8,114 bases of DNA, taken from contig JAAKFL010000082.1 in NCBI GenBank assembly GCA_011065065.1, positions 1-8,114 on the forward strand. Reading direction: 5' to 3'. The notes under the pieces were generated by a model, which saw nothing but the letters and a program-made list of their open reading frames with translations, made no database searches and was not told the origin of the DNA. Source of the stretch: Chlamydiota bacterium. Lineage in GTDB: Bacteria > Chlamydiota > Chlamydiia > Chlamydiales > SLFE01. The stretch's first letter is position 1. Each line of letters starts with the position of its first letter. Position numbers and translations under genes: made by a program. Positions 1-6,583 of this stretch are shown here, one piece after another.

Positions 1-222
1 TAGTGATTTAGTTTGTCAATTATTTATATTTATCATGGAAAATTCACGAAAAATTTATGGTGTAAAATTCTCCTTATTTAATTTCTCAACTCTGTGTCTC
101 GGTGATCTCTGTGGTGATTTTTTTTTGTCAATCAAAAGATGTGTAGAATTGTAAGGGCAAGCCTTCGCACTCCAAGAAGGATCATTTGATTATTATCTCC
201 TTTTAATGTATTTTAATTAGTT
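1..222. other. AT-rich upstream intergenic region
   Basis: This is the non-coding leader before the first gene. No convincing -35/-10 pair was found. TTGTCA occurs at 13-18 and 125-130, but no well-spaced -10 follows either copy. The closest to a promoter is TTGATT (186-191) with TATTTT (209-214) at 17 bp spacing, which would place transcription start almost on the ATG at 223. The nine bases tttgtcaat occur as a direct repeat at 12-20 and 124-132, flanking a segment that contains a dispersed-repeat-like motif. A small inverted repeat, ccttc/gaagg, lies around 163-181. No Shine-Dalgarno is visible before 223. Confidence 0.5.
90..118. repeat. CTCTGTG/GGTGAT dispersed-repeat-like motif
   Basis: Two imperfect tandem units are visible: CTCTGTG at 90-96 and 107-113, and GGTGAT at 101-106 and 113-118. 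They are followed by a run of T. Read on the minus strand it begins with a CACCACAGAG-type string. From memory, closely similar strings are scattered through intergenic DNA of many unrelated environmental bacteria. That link is recollection, not a search result. Only one copy is in the window. Confidence 0.4.
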
Positions 223-1182
223 ATGATTATAAAAATTGTAGATCGCATACGTCCATTCACTCATATTTCCGGAATAAAAGTTCCAATCCCTGGAACTTCT
301 AGTTCTGTACAGATATTTCCTGCGCTCCTTAAGTTTTTCGAGGGGTCCGAAATCCAAAAAGAAGTTCCGCTAGAAATCGAAGGTCCCGTGAAAGAATTCA
401 CTGCTCAGCTCGACTTAACGAAAGGCTACATTAAGGTCTGGGGGCATGGCCAAAACGGTTATTTTCGCTATTACATCTTTGGGTCATCTAATTGCCCTGA
501 AATCTCTTTCGATAAAGTTCCCAAGATCGTCACATCTGATTTTGAACAACTTTCACTGGGTTCCAACAAATCTCAAGATTGGGCTGGTGTCATGAGACGA
601 GGAGACCTTACTGAAATTTTCCCCCTTTGGTATCTCCTAGGACAAATGGTTCCTGAAACCCCAATAAAATCTAATGAAGGGACTCTTCATCTCCTACAAG
701 ACTGTCATAGCTACGAGGACTTTCGTCGTTTGTGGTTAGCCGGCTTCGAAGGAATCATGAGCCCTCGGCTGGAAGATACCGATTACCAGGGGTTTCAATT
801 GCCACTAGTGCAAACACCTTCTCAGTCGCCATTGCCTCTTCTAACAAAAGGTTGGCAGTTCATACGAACCCTATTTTTTGAAGAAAGAGATGAGGCCCTC
901 CATATCTTACCCAATGTTTCTAAGGAATTTCATTGCGGTCGGATAGTCGGGCTCTCAACACAAGATGACTCAAAAGTAAACTTAGAATGGACGAAGAAAA
1001 AATTGCGTCGCATGGAAATTCGTTCTACAAATGATTGTGAAAAAAAGATCGTTTTTCCAAAAGGGTTTAAAAGTTTTCGATTGAGAACAAAGAAAACTGA
1101 AAAGGGTGAAAGAATGCCCTGTGACACTATTCTGAAGCTAGAAAAAGGAAAATCTTATATAATCGATAACTTAAAAAAGTGA
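223..1182 (+). CDS. conserved hypothetical protein, possible glycosidase-type C-terminal beta-domain
   Basis: A 319-residue protein with no signal peptide or membrane segment, so probably cytoplasmic. Residues 1-115 look beta-rich. Residues about 117-190 look helical and include QDWAGVMRRGDLTEIFPLW and a stretch around YEDFRRLW. Residues about 222-319 begin EALHILPNVSKEFHCGRIVGL, continue with VNLEW at 252-256 and end with LEKGKSYII. This pattern (LP, small gap, G-x-I-x-GL, then LEW and a closing G-x-SY) resembles the C-terminal beta-sandwich of GH95-like glycoside hydrolases, although no catalytic barrel is present. The style recalls chlamydial conserved hypotheticals, and a role in glycogen or glucan handling is inferred from glgB 4 bp downstream. 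ATG 223 is the first start in the open frame and has no clear ribosome binding site. The exact start is therefore less certain than the gene itself. Confidence 0.85.
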   Translation: MIIKIVDRIRPFTHISGIKVPIPGTSSSVQIFPALLKFFEGSEIQKEVPLEIEGPVKEFTAQLDLTKGYIKVWGHGQNGYFRYYIFGSSNCPEISFDKVPKIVTSDFEQLSLGSNKSQDWAGVMRRGDLTEIFPLWYLLGQMVPETPIKSNEGTLHLLQDCHSYEDFRRLWLAGFEGIMSPRLEDTDYQGFQLPLVQTPSQSPLPLLTKGWQFIRTLFFEERDEALHILPNVSKEFHCGRIVGLSTQDDSKVNLEWTKKKLRRMEIRSTNDCEKKIVFPKGFKSFRLRTKKTEKGERMPCDTILKLEKGKSYIIDNLKK

Positions 1183-1186
1183 CGAC

Positions 1187-3355
1187 ATGAACAATACATT
1201 GCAGAACATTGACACTGAATATCAAAACCTCTTTCACCTCACCGATTCCAAACCCCATAAAATTTTAGGCCTCTTAACCGATGAATCGGGATCGCAAGTG
1301 ATCCGCATTTGGCGTCCCGGAGCTGAACAGCTTCAGCTTGAAATTGAGGGCAAGACCATCAAAGCCAAACAAGTTTGTTCTGAAGGTTTGTTCGAAGTTG
1401 TTTGCGAAAAACCTATAGGATCCCTGGATTATAAGATTTATCAACCCGATGGATCCTTGACTTTTGATCCGTATTCCTTTGAGCCGACATTAGGAGATGT
1501 GGACCTTTACCTTTATGCGAAGGGGGAGCACTACGACTTGTATCGGGTGATGGGAGCTCGTGTGATTGAGGTCGACGGTGTCAAAGGAGTGCGGTTTACT
1601 GTCTGGGCGCCTTCTGCATCTCGCGTTTCGATTGTGGGAGATTTTAATTCATGGGATGGTCGGCTGAATCCTTTAAGCTTGCTGGGACAATCAGGTGTTT
1701 GGGAGATCTTTGTCCCTGGGCTTCAGCAGGGAGCTCGCTACAAATTTGAAATCCGGTCTGCCACCGGCAACCTCATTTTAAAGTCAGATCCTTTTGCATT
1801 AGCCGGTGAACGGAGACCTAAGAATTCTTCTGTTGTGAGCGATTACGCACAGTTTCAGTGGACGGATCAGAAATGGATGGAAGATCGAGAAGACCATAAG
1901 GACCATAAAATCCCCATGGCAACATACGAAGTTCATTTGGGGTCTTGGAGACAGAACAACGGTCAATTCTATAATTATCGCGAGCTTGCACATCTTCTTT
2001 CCGATTATGTTTTGGAGATGGGATTCACCCATATCGAACTGTTGCCTGTGACGGAACATCCCTTAGATGAGTCATGGGGTTATCAGGTGACAGGATACTT
2101 TGCACCCACAAGCCGCCACGGAACAATTGAAGACTTTCAGTATTTCGTCAACATCATGCATGAAAAGGGGATCGGGGTCATTTTGGATTGGGTTCCTGCT
2201 CATTTCCCAACTGATGTGTTTTCTCTGGGTAATTTTGATGGAAGTGCTCTTTATGAGCATGAAGATCCGCAAAAAGGGTACCACCCTCATTGGAATACGC
2301 TCATCTTCGAGTTCGGTCATCCAAAAGTGAGCAATTTCCTGATTGCGAGCGCTCTTTTCTGGTTGAAAGAGATGCATATCGATGGTTTGCGTGTCGATGC
2401 TGTGGCCTCTATGCTCTACTTGGATTATGGACGAAATTACGGAGAATGGAATCCAAATCCCTATGGGGGAAAAGAGTATATTGAAGCGATTGATTTCTTT
2501 AAGCATCTCAACTCTGTTGTACATGAAAGGGTGCCCGGAGCTTTGATGATCGCAGAAGAGTCGTCGAGCTTTCCCGGTATCACCACTCCCGTTCAAGAAG
2601 GCGGGCTTGGATTTGATATGAAGTGGAATATGGGTTGGATGAATGATTCGCTGGTATACTTTTCAACTGAAATGGATCAACGACCTAACGAACACCATCA
2701 TCTCACTTTTAGTCTGGTCTATATGTTTACCGAGAATTTTGTAGCAGCCCTTTCGCATGATGAGGTGGTGCACGAAAAGAAGACACTCCTTGGAAAGATG
2801 CCAGGAGACATCGAACAGAAATTTGCCAACTTGCGTCTTCTATACAGTTATATGGTCTGTCAGCCGGGAAAATATTTGATTTTTATGGGAGGAGAGTTCG
2901 GTCAGTTCAATGAATGGAACTGTAACAGGGAACTCGATTGGATGGTTCTGGAATTGGACATTCACCGGCAGTATCACCAGATGGTGAAGCAATTGAACCA
3001 TTTTTACCAAAAATATCCGGCCCTGTGGGAAAAGGACTTTACTGAAGATGGATTTGAGTGGGTGGTTTATTCAGATAGAATCAATAGTGTGCTTGCATAC
3101 TTGAGAAAAGGAGATCAATCAACTCTTCTTTGCGTTCACAATTTCCAGCCAAAATATCATTCAAATTATTACCTGAAATTGCCCGGAGTTCACACGGTTA
3201 AAGAGGTCTTTAACACCGATTCTAAAGAATATGGTGGGACAGGAAAAAATTCTCTCAATGAAATCATCGTGAAAAATGAAAAAGGACATCCAGAAGGAGT
3301 CATCATTTCGATTTCTCCATTAGCGACGCAAATTTTTGAGGTGGAGCTGACATGA
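1187..3355 (+). CDS. glgB: 1,4-alpha-glucan branching enzyme
   Basis: GlgB cuts alpha-1,4-glucan chains and rejoins them through alpha-1,6 links, making the branches of glycogen in the cytoplasm. The 722-residue length is close to the 728 of the E. coli enzyme. Domains in order are an N-terminal N1 module (about 1-110), a CBM48-type module (about 118-220, with FTVWAPSASRVSIVGDFNSW), the GH13 barrel (about 245-600) and a C-terminal beta-domain. All four GH13 regions are visible: DWVPAHF (334-340), GLRVDAVASM with nucleophile Asp404, IAEESS with acid/base Glu457, and LSHDEVVH with Asp525. These match E. coli Asp405, Glu458 and Asp526 almost exactly. The start lies 4 bp after the preceding stop without a strong Shine-Dalgarno, suggesting translational coupling to the upstream gene. 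The 3' end overlaps ligA by 4 bp (ATGA). No defects are seen. Confidence 0.98.
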   Translation: MNNTLQNIDTEYQNLFHLTDSKPHKILGLLTDESGSQVIRIWRPGAEQLQLEIEGKTIKAKQVCSEGLFEVVCEKPIGSLDYKIYQPDGSLTFDPYSFEPTLGDVDLYLYAKGEHYDLYRVMGARVIEVDGVKGVRFTVWAPSASRVSIVGDFNSWDGRLNPLSLLGQSGVWEIFVPGLQQGARYKFEIRSATGNLILKSDPFALAGERRPKNSSVVSDYAQFQWTDQKWMEDREDHKDHKIPMATYEVHLGSWRQNNGQFYNYRELAHLLSDYVLEMGFTHIELLPVTEHPLDESWGYQVTGYFAPTSRHGTIEDFQYFVNIMHEKGIGVILDWVPAHFPTDVFSLGNFDGSALYEHEDPQKGYHPHWNTLIFEFGHPKVSNFLIASALFWLKEMHIDGLRVDAVASMLYLDYGRNYGEWNPNPYGGKEYIEAIDFFKHLNSVVHERVPGALMIAEESSSFPGITTPVQEGGLGFDMKWNMGWMNDSLVYFSTEMDQRPNEHHHLTFSLVYMFTENFVAALSHDEVVHEKKTLLGKMPGDIEQKFANLRLLYSYMVCQPGKYLIFMGGEFGQFNEWNCNRELDWMVLELDIHRQYHQMVKQLNHFYQKYPALWEKDFTEDGFEWVVYSDRINSVLAYLRKGDQSTLLCVHNFQPKYHSNYYLKLPGVHTVKEVFNTDSKEYGGTGKNSLNEIIVKNEKGHPEGVIISISPLATQIFEVELT
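3338..3346 (+). promoter_or_regulatory. ligA ribosome binding site inside glgB
   Basis: The purine-rich string GAGGTGGAG ends 5 nt before the ligA ATG and is a good Shine-Dalgarno match. It lies within the last codons of glgB, and the glgB stop overlaps the ligA start as ATGA. This arrangement supports the start at 3352 and suggests that ribosomes finishing glgB can re-initiate on ligA. Confidence 0.7.
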
Positions 3356-5340
3356 AGGCTGAATACGATAAACTGTGCCAAGAGGTTTGGGAGCATAATC
3401 GACGGTACTATGTCGAACATCGCCCGACAATCTCGGATACAGAATTTGACCATCTCTTGGCCAAAATCGAGCAAATGGAAAAGGAACATCCTGAATGGGT
3501 CACCGTTTCTTCTCCCACACAAAGAGTCGGTGAGCAACCTACGAAGGGATTCAAATCAGTCACACATAAAGTACCGATGCTTTCCTTGGCGAATACTTAT
3601 TCTAAGGAAGAAATCGAAGATTTCATTAAGCGGATGCATAAGCTTGAGGGAAAAAAGGAGGTTTCCTACTGCTGTGAACTGAAAATGGATGGGACTGCCG
3701 TCACATGCATTTATGAAAACGGAGTCTTTGTTCAAGGGATTACCCGAGGAAATGGAAAAAAGGGAGATGATATCACAACGAATCTCCGAACTATAAAATC
3801 ACTCCCTTTGCAGCTCTACGGAAAAGATGTCCCAAAAAAACTGGAGGTTCGTGGTGAGGCCTACATGCCTCATGCGGTTTTTGAAGAGTTGAATCAAGCG
3901 AAAGAAGAGGCGGGAGAAGAGCCTTGGGCGAATCCTCGGAATGCCGCCGCGGGTTCACTCAAATTATTGGATCCACGTGAAGTTTCCAGGCGAAATCTTG
4001 CCGTCAAGTTTTATGCGATTGCAGATATTGATGGACTCCCTGTCAAAACACAGTACGAAACTCATCAATACTTAAAGAAACATGGGTTCCCGATCTTGGC
4101 CGAAGTAAAGCTTTGCCATTCCATTGATGATATTTGGAAATTTGCCGAAAAAGTGCTGAAGCTCCGTCTAAAACTGACTTATGACATCGACGGGATTGTC
4201 ATCAAGGTTGATTCCCTTTCTGCTCAAAGGAAGATGGGAGCCACAGGAAAAAATCCCCGGTGGGCCGTGGCGTATAAATTTGCAGCCGAACAGGCGGAAA
4301 CCAAGATCGAGGGAATTACCGTGCAAGTGGGGCGGACTGGAGTCCTCACTCCCGTTGCCGAGCTGACACCTGTCTTTCTTGCCGGGAGCACGATCGCACG
4401 TGCCACGCTTCACAATCAGGACGAAGTCAAACGAAAAGACATTCGAGTCGGAGACTTTGTCATCATTGAAAAAGGTGGTGATGTCATTCCGAAAGTCACA
4501 TCCGTCGTGACGGAAAAACGTCCATCCGGCACATCTCCGTGGCATATGCCCAAAAAATGTCCCAGCTGCGGAACTCCAGTTGAACACATTGAAGAGGAAG
4601 TGGCCATTCGTTGTCCCAATATCGAGAGATGCCCCGAGCAAAATCTTCGTCGCTTGATCTATTTTGCTAGCAAACATGCGATGGACATTGAAAACTTAGG
4701 GGACAAAGTCGTTGAGCAGCTTGTTAAGCACGGTTATGTTAAAGCTCCCTCTGACATCTATACTCTCACACCAAATCAATTAGCTCAGCTTGAAGGGTTC
4801 AAAGAAAAATCGGTCTCTAATTTGATTGAAAGCATTGAAGCTTCAAAGAAAGTTTCTTTTCCCCGATTCATCATGGCTTTGGGCATTAAATACGTCGGAA
4901 TAGGAACAGCAGAACTCATTGCCTCGAAGGTCGGAGACATTCAAGGTCTGATGAAAGCTTCGTACGAAGATCTGATTCAGATTGATGGCATTGGTGATAA
5001 AGTGGCTCAGTCTGTTACGGAGTATTTTGAGAATTCTCATCATCTTAAAGAGATTGAGCGGATGACTTCATTGGGAGTTAACCCGGAAAAAGTTAAAGTC
5101 GTCACCTTTACTGGTCATGAATTTGAGGGAAAATCCTTTGTTTTGACAGGGACTTTAGAAAATTATACACGACAAACCGCAGCCGCTTTGATCAAAGAGC
5201 GGGGAGGAAAAGTTTCTTCTGCGGTCAGCAGTAAAACCGATTTTGTGTTAGCGGGTGAGAGTTCCGGCTCCAAGCTCGACAAAGCCGAGAAGTTGGGAAT
5301 CCGCGTCTTAACCGAATCCCAATTCGAACGGATGCTTTAA
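3352..5340 (+). CDS. ligA: NAD-dependent DNA ligase
   Basis: LigA seals nicks in DNA during replication and repair, using NAD+ to adenylate its active-site lysine. At 662 residues it has the usual family length. Visible in order are domain Ia (NRRYYVEHRPTISDTEFDHL, 16-35, the NMN-binding region), the adenylation domain with KMDG and catalytic Lys111, RGEAYMP (168-173), NPRNAAAGS (194-202), DIDGIVIKVD (278-287) and WAVAYKF (304-310). The OB fold follows (about 325-390, with VGRTGVLTPVAEL and EKGGDVIPKV). The zinc finger is Cys403, Cys406, Cys421 and Cys427. Helix-hairpin-helix repeats span about 440-560 and a BRCT domain about 588-662. The gene is translationally coupled to glgB although the functions are unrelated. 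A damaged second copy of its zinc-finger and BRCT segments lies about 1 kb downstream. The intact gene shows no frameshift or missing catalytic residue. Confidence 0.98.
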   Translation: MKAEYDKLCQEVWEHNRRYYVEHRPTISDTEFDHLLAKIEQMEKEHPEWVTVSSPTQRVGEQPTKGFKSVTHKVPMLSLANTYSKEEIEDFIKRMHKLEGKKEVSYCCELKMDGTAVTCIYENGVFVQGITRGNGKKGDDITTNLRTIKSLPLQLYGKDVPKKLEVRGEAYMPHAVFEELNQAKEEAGEEPWANPRNAAAGSLKLLDPREVSRRNLAVKFYAIADIDGLPVKTQYETHQYLKKHGFPILAEVKLCHSIDDIWKFAEKVLKLRLKLTYDIDGIVIKVDSLSAQRKMGATGKNPRWAVAYKFAAEQAETKIEGITVQVGRTGVLTPVAELTPVFLAGSTIARATLHNQDEVKRKDIRVGDFVIIEKGGDVIPKVTSVVTEKRPSGTSPWHMPKKCPSCGTPVEHIEEEVAIRCPNIERCPEQNLRRLIYFASKHAMDIENLGDKVVEQLVKHGYVKAPSDIYTLTPNQLAQLEGFKEKSVSNLIESIEASKKVSFPRFIMALGIKYVGIGTAELIASKVGDIQGLMKASYEDLIQIDGIGDKVAQSVTEYFENSHHLKEIERMTSLGVNPEKVKVVTFTGHEFEGKSFVLTGTLENYTRQTAAALIKERGGKVSSAVSSKTDFVLAGESSGSKLDKAEKLGIRVLTESQFERML

Positions 5341-5385
5341 AAAATCTTTGGAGAGGCGATTGCAAAAAGATTGTTGCTAGTTCTC

Positions 5386-5469
5386 GTAGCCTGAAAGGCT
5401 ACAATTGCAACAGCCCAGGGCATCGCCCTGGGTTTCGGTATGTCATGATATCGCAGCCTGAAAGGCTGC
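5386..5469. repeat. left-arm hairpin triplet
   Basis: Three consecutive short palindromes sit here. H1 is a 7-bp stem with a GAA loop (5386-5402). H2 is cccagggc/gccctggg with an ATC loop (5414-5432). H3 is gcagcct/aggctgc with a GAA loop (5453-5469). H1 and H3 share the core AGCCT-GAA-AGGCT. Three-base loops with GC-rich stems are typical of REP-like interspersed palindromes. Confidence 0.85.
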
Positions 5470-5529
5470 AAGACGTACGTCTAGATTTTAAGATGAACAA
5501 GGTTCTATTTTTAAATTGTCCTTGGCCTC

Positions 5530-5613
5530 TTGCAGCCCTACAGGCTGCAAATTCATCATCGCCAATACCCAGGGCGATGCCCTGGGCTGTTGCAATTGTA
5601 GCCTTTCAGGCTA
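5530..5613. repeat. right-arm hairpin triplet
   Basis: This is the mirror image of the left triplet. H3' is ttgcagcc/ggctgcaa (5530-5550), with loop CTACA. H2' is cccagggc/gccctggg around GAT (5568-5586). H1' is tagcct/aggcta around TTC (5599-5613). H1' and H2' are exact inverted copies of their partners. H3' differs at two loop-proximal bases but gains two outer pairs. Confidence 0.85.
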
Positions 5614-5734
5614 TGAAAACGAACTGAAATCTTTTTGCAATCGCCTCTGGAGTGCGCCTGTGAAGGGTGATACACAACTATTCATTGACAGAAAGACGCG
5701 CGATCCGCATACTTGCAGCAGGTTTATTCAAAAT

Positions 5735-5740
5735 GGAGGG
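5735..5740 (+). promoter_or_regulatory. ribosome binding site for the small membrane protein
   Basis: GGAGGG lies 3 nt before ATG 5744. The spacing is short, but this is the only strong Shine-Dalgarno match in the frame, and it selects this start over the upstream open frame that runs back into the foldback element. Confidence 0.55.
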
Positions 5741-5743
5741 TAT

Positions 5744-6145
5744 ATGGAACCTGCGACAATTAATTCCCATGCGCCGCATGGTGATCTTTATAAATCAGAA
5801 GTGAAAAAACAGACGGTGAAGTGTGATTTTGGAACCGTGGAACGGATTATCGGAGCGACGGCCGTAAGCGCTGGTCTAACGGTCGCAATCGTTATTCTAA
5901 GGGCTATTGTCCTTTTTTCAAATGAAGAAACGCGTAGATGTGAACGGATGTACGAAGCCCCTGGTTTGGAAGAGGGAAAAATTGTTATCACCGATGCACG
6001 TAGACATTATTTTTGTACAACGGGCAATGTCGGAGGTTGGTTTGTTGGGATATTGTGGTCTGTTCCCCTTGGCGCAATAGTAAGTCTTATATTTTATGAA
6101 ATATTAGAGTGCTGTATCTCCCCGCCAAAAAAAAATAAAGATTAA
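5744..6145 (+). CDS. small two-helix membrane protein, unknown function
   Basis: A 133-residue protein I do not recognise. It has a polar N-terminus (1-33), a first hydrophobic helix at about 36-58 (ending AIVILRAIVLF), a charged loop of about 40 residues (59-97), and a second helix at about 98-119 (GWFVGILWSVPLGAIVSLIF). The tail is short and basic and ends PPKKNKD. Cysteines are at 27, 66, 91, 123 and 124. The open frame continues upstream to 5516, but that part is a translation of the foldback arm and is rejected. The two helices are too far apart for the close bilobed pair typical of chlamydial inclusion-membrane proteins. It sits between a mobile-looking repeat and gene fragments, so it may be island cargo, a host-interaction protein, or not expressed. 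It ends a few bases from a minus-strand coding-like tail. Confidence 0.6.
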   Translation: MEPATINSHAPHGDLYKSEVKKQTVKCDFGTVERIIGATAVSAGLTVAIVILRAIVLFSNEETRRCERMYEAPGLEEGKIVITDARRHYFCTTGNVGGWFVGILWSVPLGAIVSLIFYEILECCISPPKKNKD

Positions 6146-6321
6146 GGGCTTTTTGCCTTATCCGAGCCATAAAATAAACTCGCATTGGCTAAATTATGTC
6201 GGGCATGGGGAAAGAGCTCGTTCATTTCCTTTAGGAGCTGATCGACCTGTTTCCTCTTTGAATTTTGCCCTACAGGACATTGGCATGAAATTCTGGCAAA
6301 CCCTTCTCCTGACTTGTGCTT
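6142..6321 (-). pseudogene. possible C-terminal gene fragment, family unknown
   Basis: On the minus strand this stretch reads as 59 codons ending in TAA at 6144-6142, with a natural-looking composition (GEGFARISC, then QVDQLLKEMNELFPHARH, ending GSDKAKSP). The frame continues to the right only as antisense of the ligA remnant, so any real gene would have been cut at about 6321, exactly where ligA homology starts. No start codon or family is recognised. An open frame of 60 codons can also arise by chance, so this is a weak call. Confidence 0.25.
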
Positions 6322-6563
6322 AAAAAATGTCCCAGCTGTGGAAAACCTGTCGAACATATTGAAGAGGAAGTGGCTATTCGTTGTCCGAATATTGAAAGAT
6401 GCCCCGAGCAAAATCTCCTTGGGACAGAGGAAAAGTTTCTTCTGCGGTCAGCAGCAAAACCAATTTTGTGTTGGCAGGGGATAATGCAGGATCCAAACTG
6501 GAGAAAGCCGAGAAGCTCGGGATCCGGGTCTTGACAGAAACGCAATTCGAGCAGCTGCTTTAG
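6322..6563 (+). pseudogene. remnant of a second ligA (zinc finger joined to BRCT end)
   Basis: Two blocks match the intact ligA. Block 6322-6416 aligns to 4552-4646 with 10 differences in 95 bp and encodes the zinc-finger segment KKCPSCGKPVEHIEEEVAIR onward. Block 6427-6563 aligns without gaps to 5204-5340 with 25 differences in 137 bp and encodes the BRCT end through its own stop TAG. The intervening 557 bp of the intact gene are replaced by 10 bp, and the second block is out of frame with the first. The catalytic domains are absent, so it cannot make a ligase. In the first block, 8 of 9 changed codons are synonymous. In the second, 13 of 21 changed sense codons are synonymous and the rest are mostly conservative. 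The source was therefore a ligA copy that diverged under selection, either a paralogue or a relative's allele, before it decayed. Confidence 0.9.
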
Positions 6564-6583
6564 CTGCATATCTTGAAAAAAAA

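Larger units (their letters stand above)
5352..5648. repeat. 297-bp foldback element with three hairpins per arm
   Basis: This is a large imperfect inverted repeat just after ligA. The outer 21 bp (5352-5372) match 5628-5648 perfectly in inverted orientation. A 47-bp block (5387-5433) is a perfect inverted copy of 5567-5613. A 20-bp block (5453-5472) pairs with 5529-5548 with two mismatches. The unpaired centre (5473-5528) is AT-rich and includes most of the palindrome GACGTACGTC (5472-5481). Each arm also folds on itself into three small stem-loops. No transposase is encoded, so this is a non-autonomous MITE-like or REP-like element. A GGAG at 5350-5353 and at 5649-5652 could be a short target duplication, but it overlaps the end repeat and may be chance. 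As RNA it would be highly structured and probably ends ligA transcription. The hairpin sequences resemble palindromes I recall from many environmental genomes, which is unverified. Confidence 0.9.

Noticed and set aside
125..149. Promoter TTGTCA with TAGAAT
   Set aside because: The spacing is only 13 bp, too short for a standard sigma-70-type promoter.
2072..2596. 174-codon minus-strand open frame inside glgB
   Set aside because: It is antisense to the GH13 catalytic region and shows no independent features.
4168..4677. 169-codon minus-strand open frame inside ligA
   Set aside because: It is antisense to conserved ligase motifs; the plus-strand reading fully explains the constraint.
5386..5613. 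CRISPR-like array
   Set aside because: The repeats are inverted hairpins of different sequence arranged as a mirror image, not regularly spaced direct repeats with unique spacers.
5516..5743. Extended start giving a 209-residue version of the small membrane protein
   Set aside because: The extra 76 residues are a translation of the right arm of the foldback element and the spacer after it; a Shine-Dalgarno match precedes ATG 5744 instead.
5744..6145. Classification as a chlamydial inclusion-membrane (Inc) protein
   Set aside because: The two hydrophobic helices are about 40 residues apart rather than forming a close bilobed pair, so the hallmark is missing.
6146..6164. Terminator hairpin after the small membrane protein gene
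   Set aside because: AAGGGC and GCCTT pair only with a bulge around a T loop and no T tail follows.
6316..6534. 72-codon open frame reading through the ligA remnant
   Set aside because: Only its first part is zinc-finger homology. After the deletion junction it reads the BRCT block out of frame, so it is pseudogene debris.
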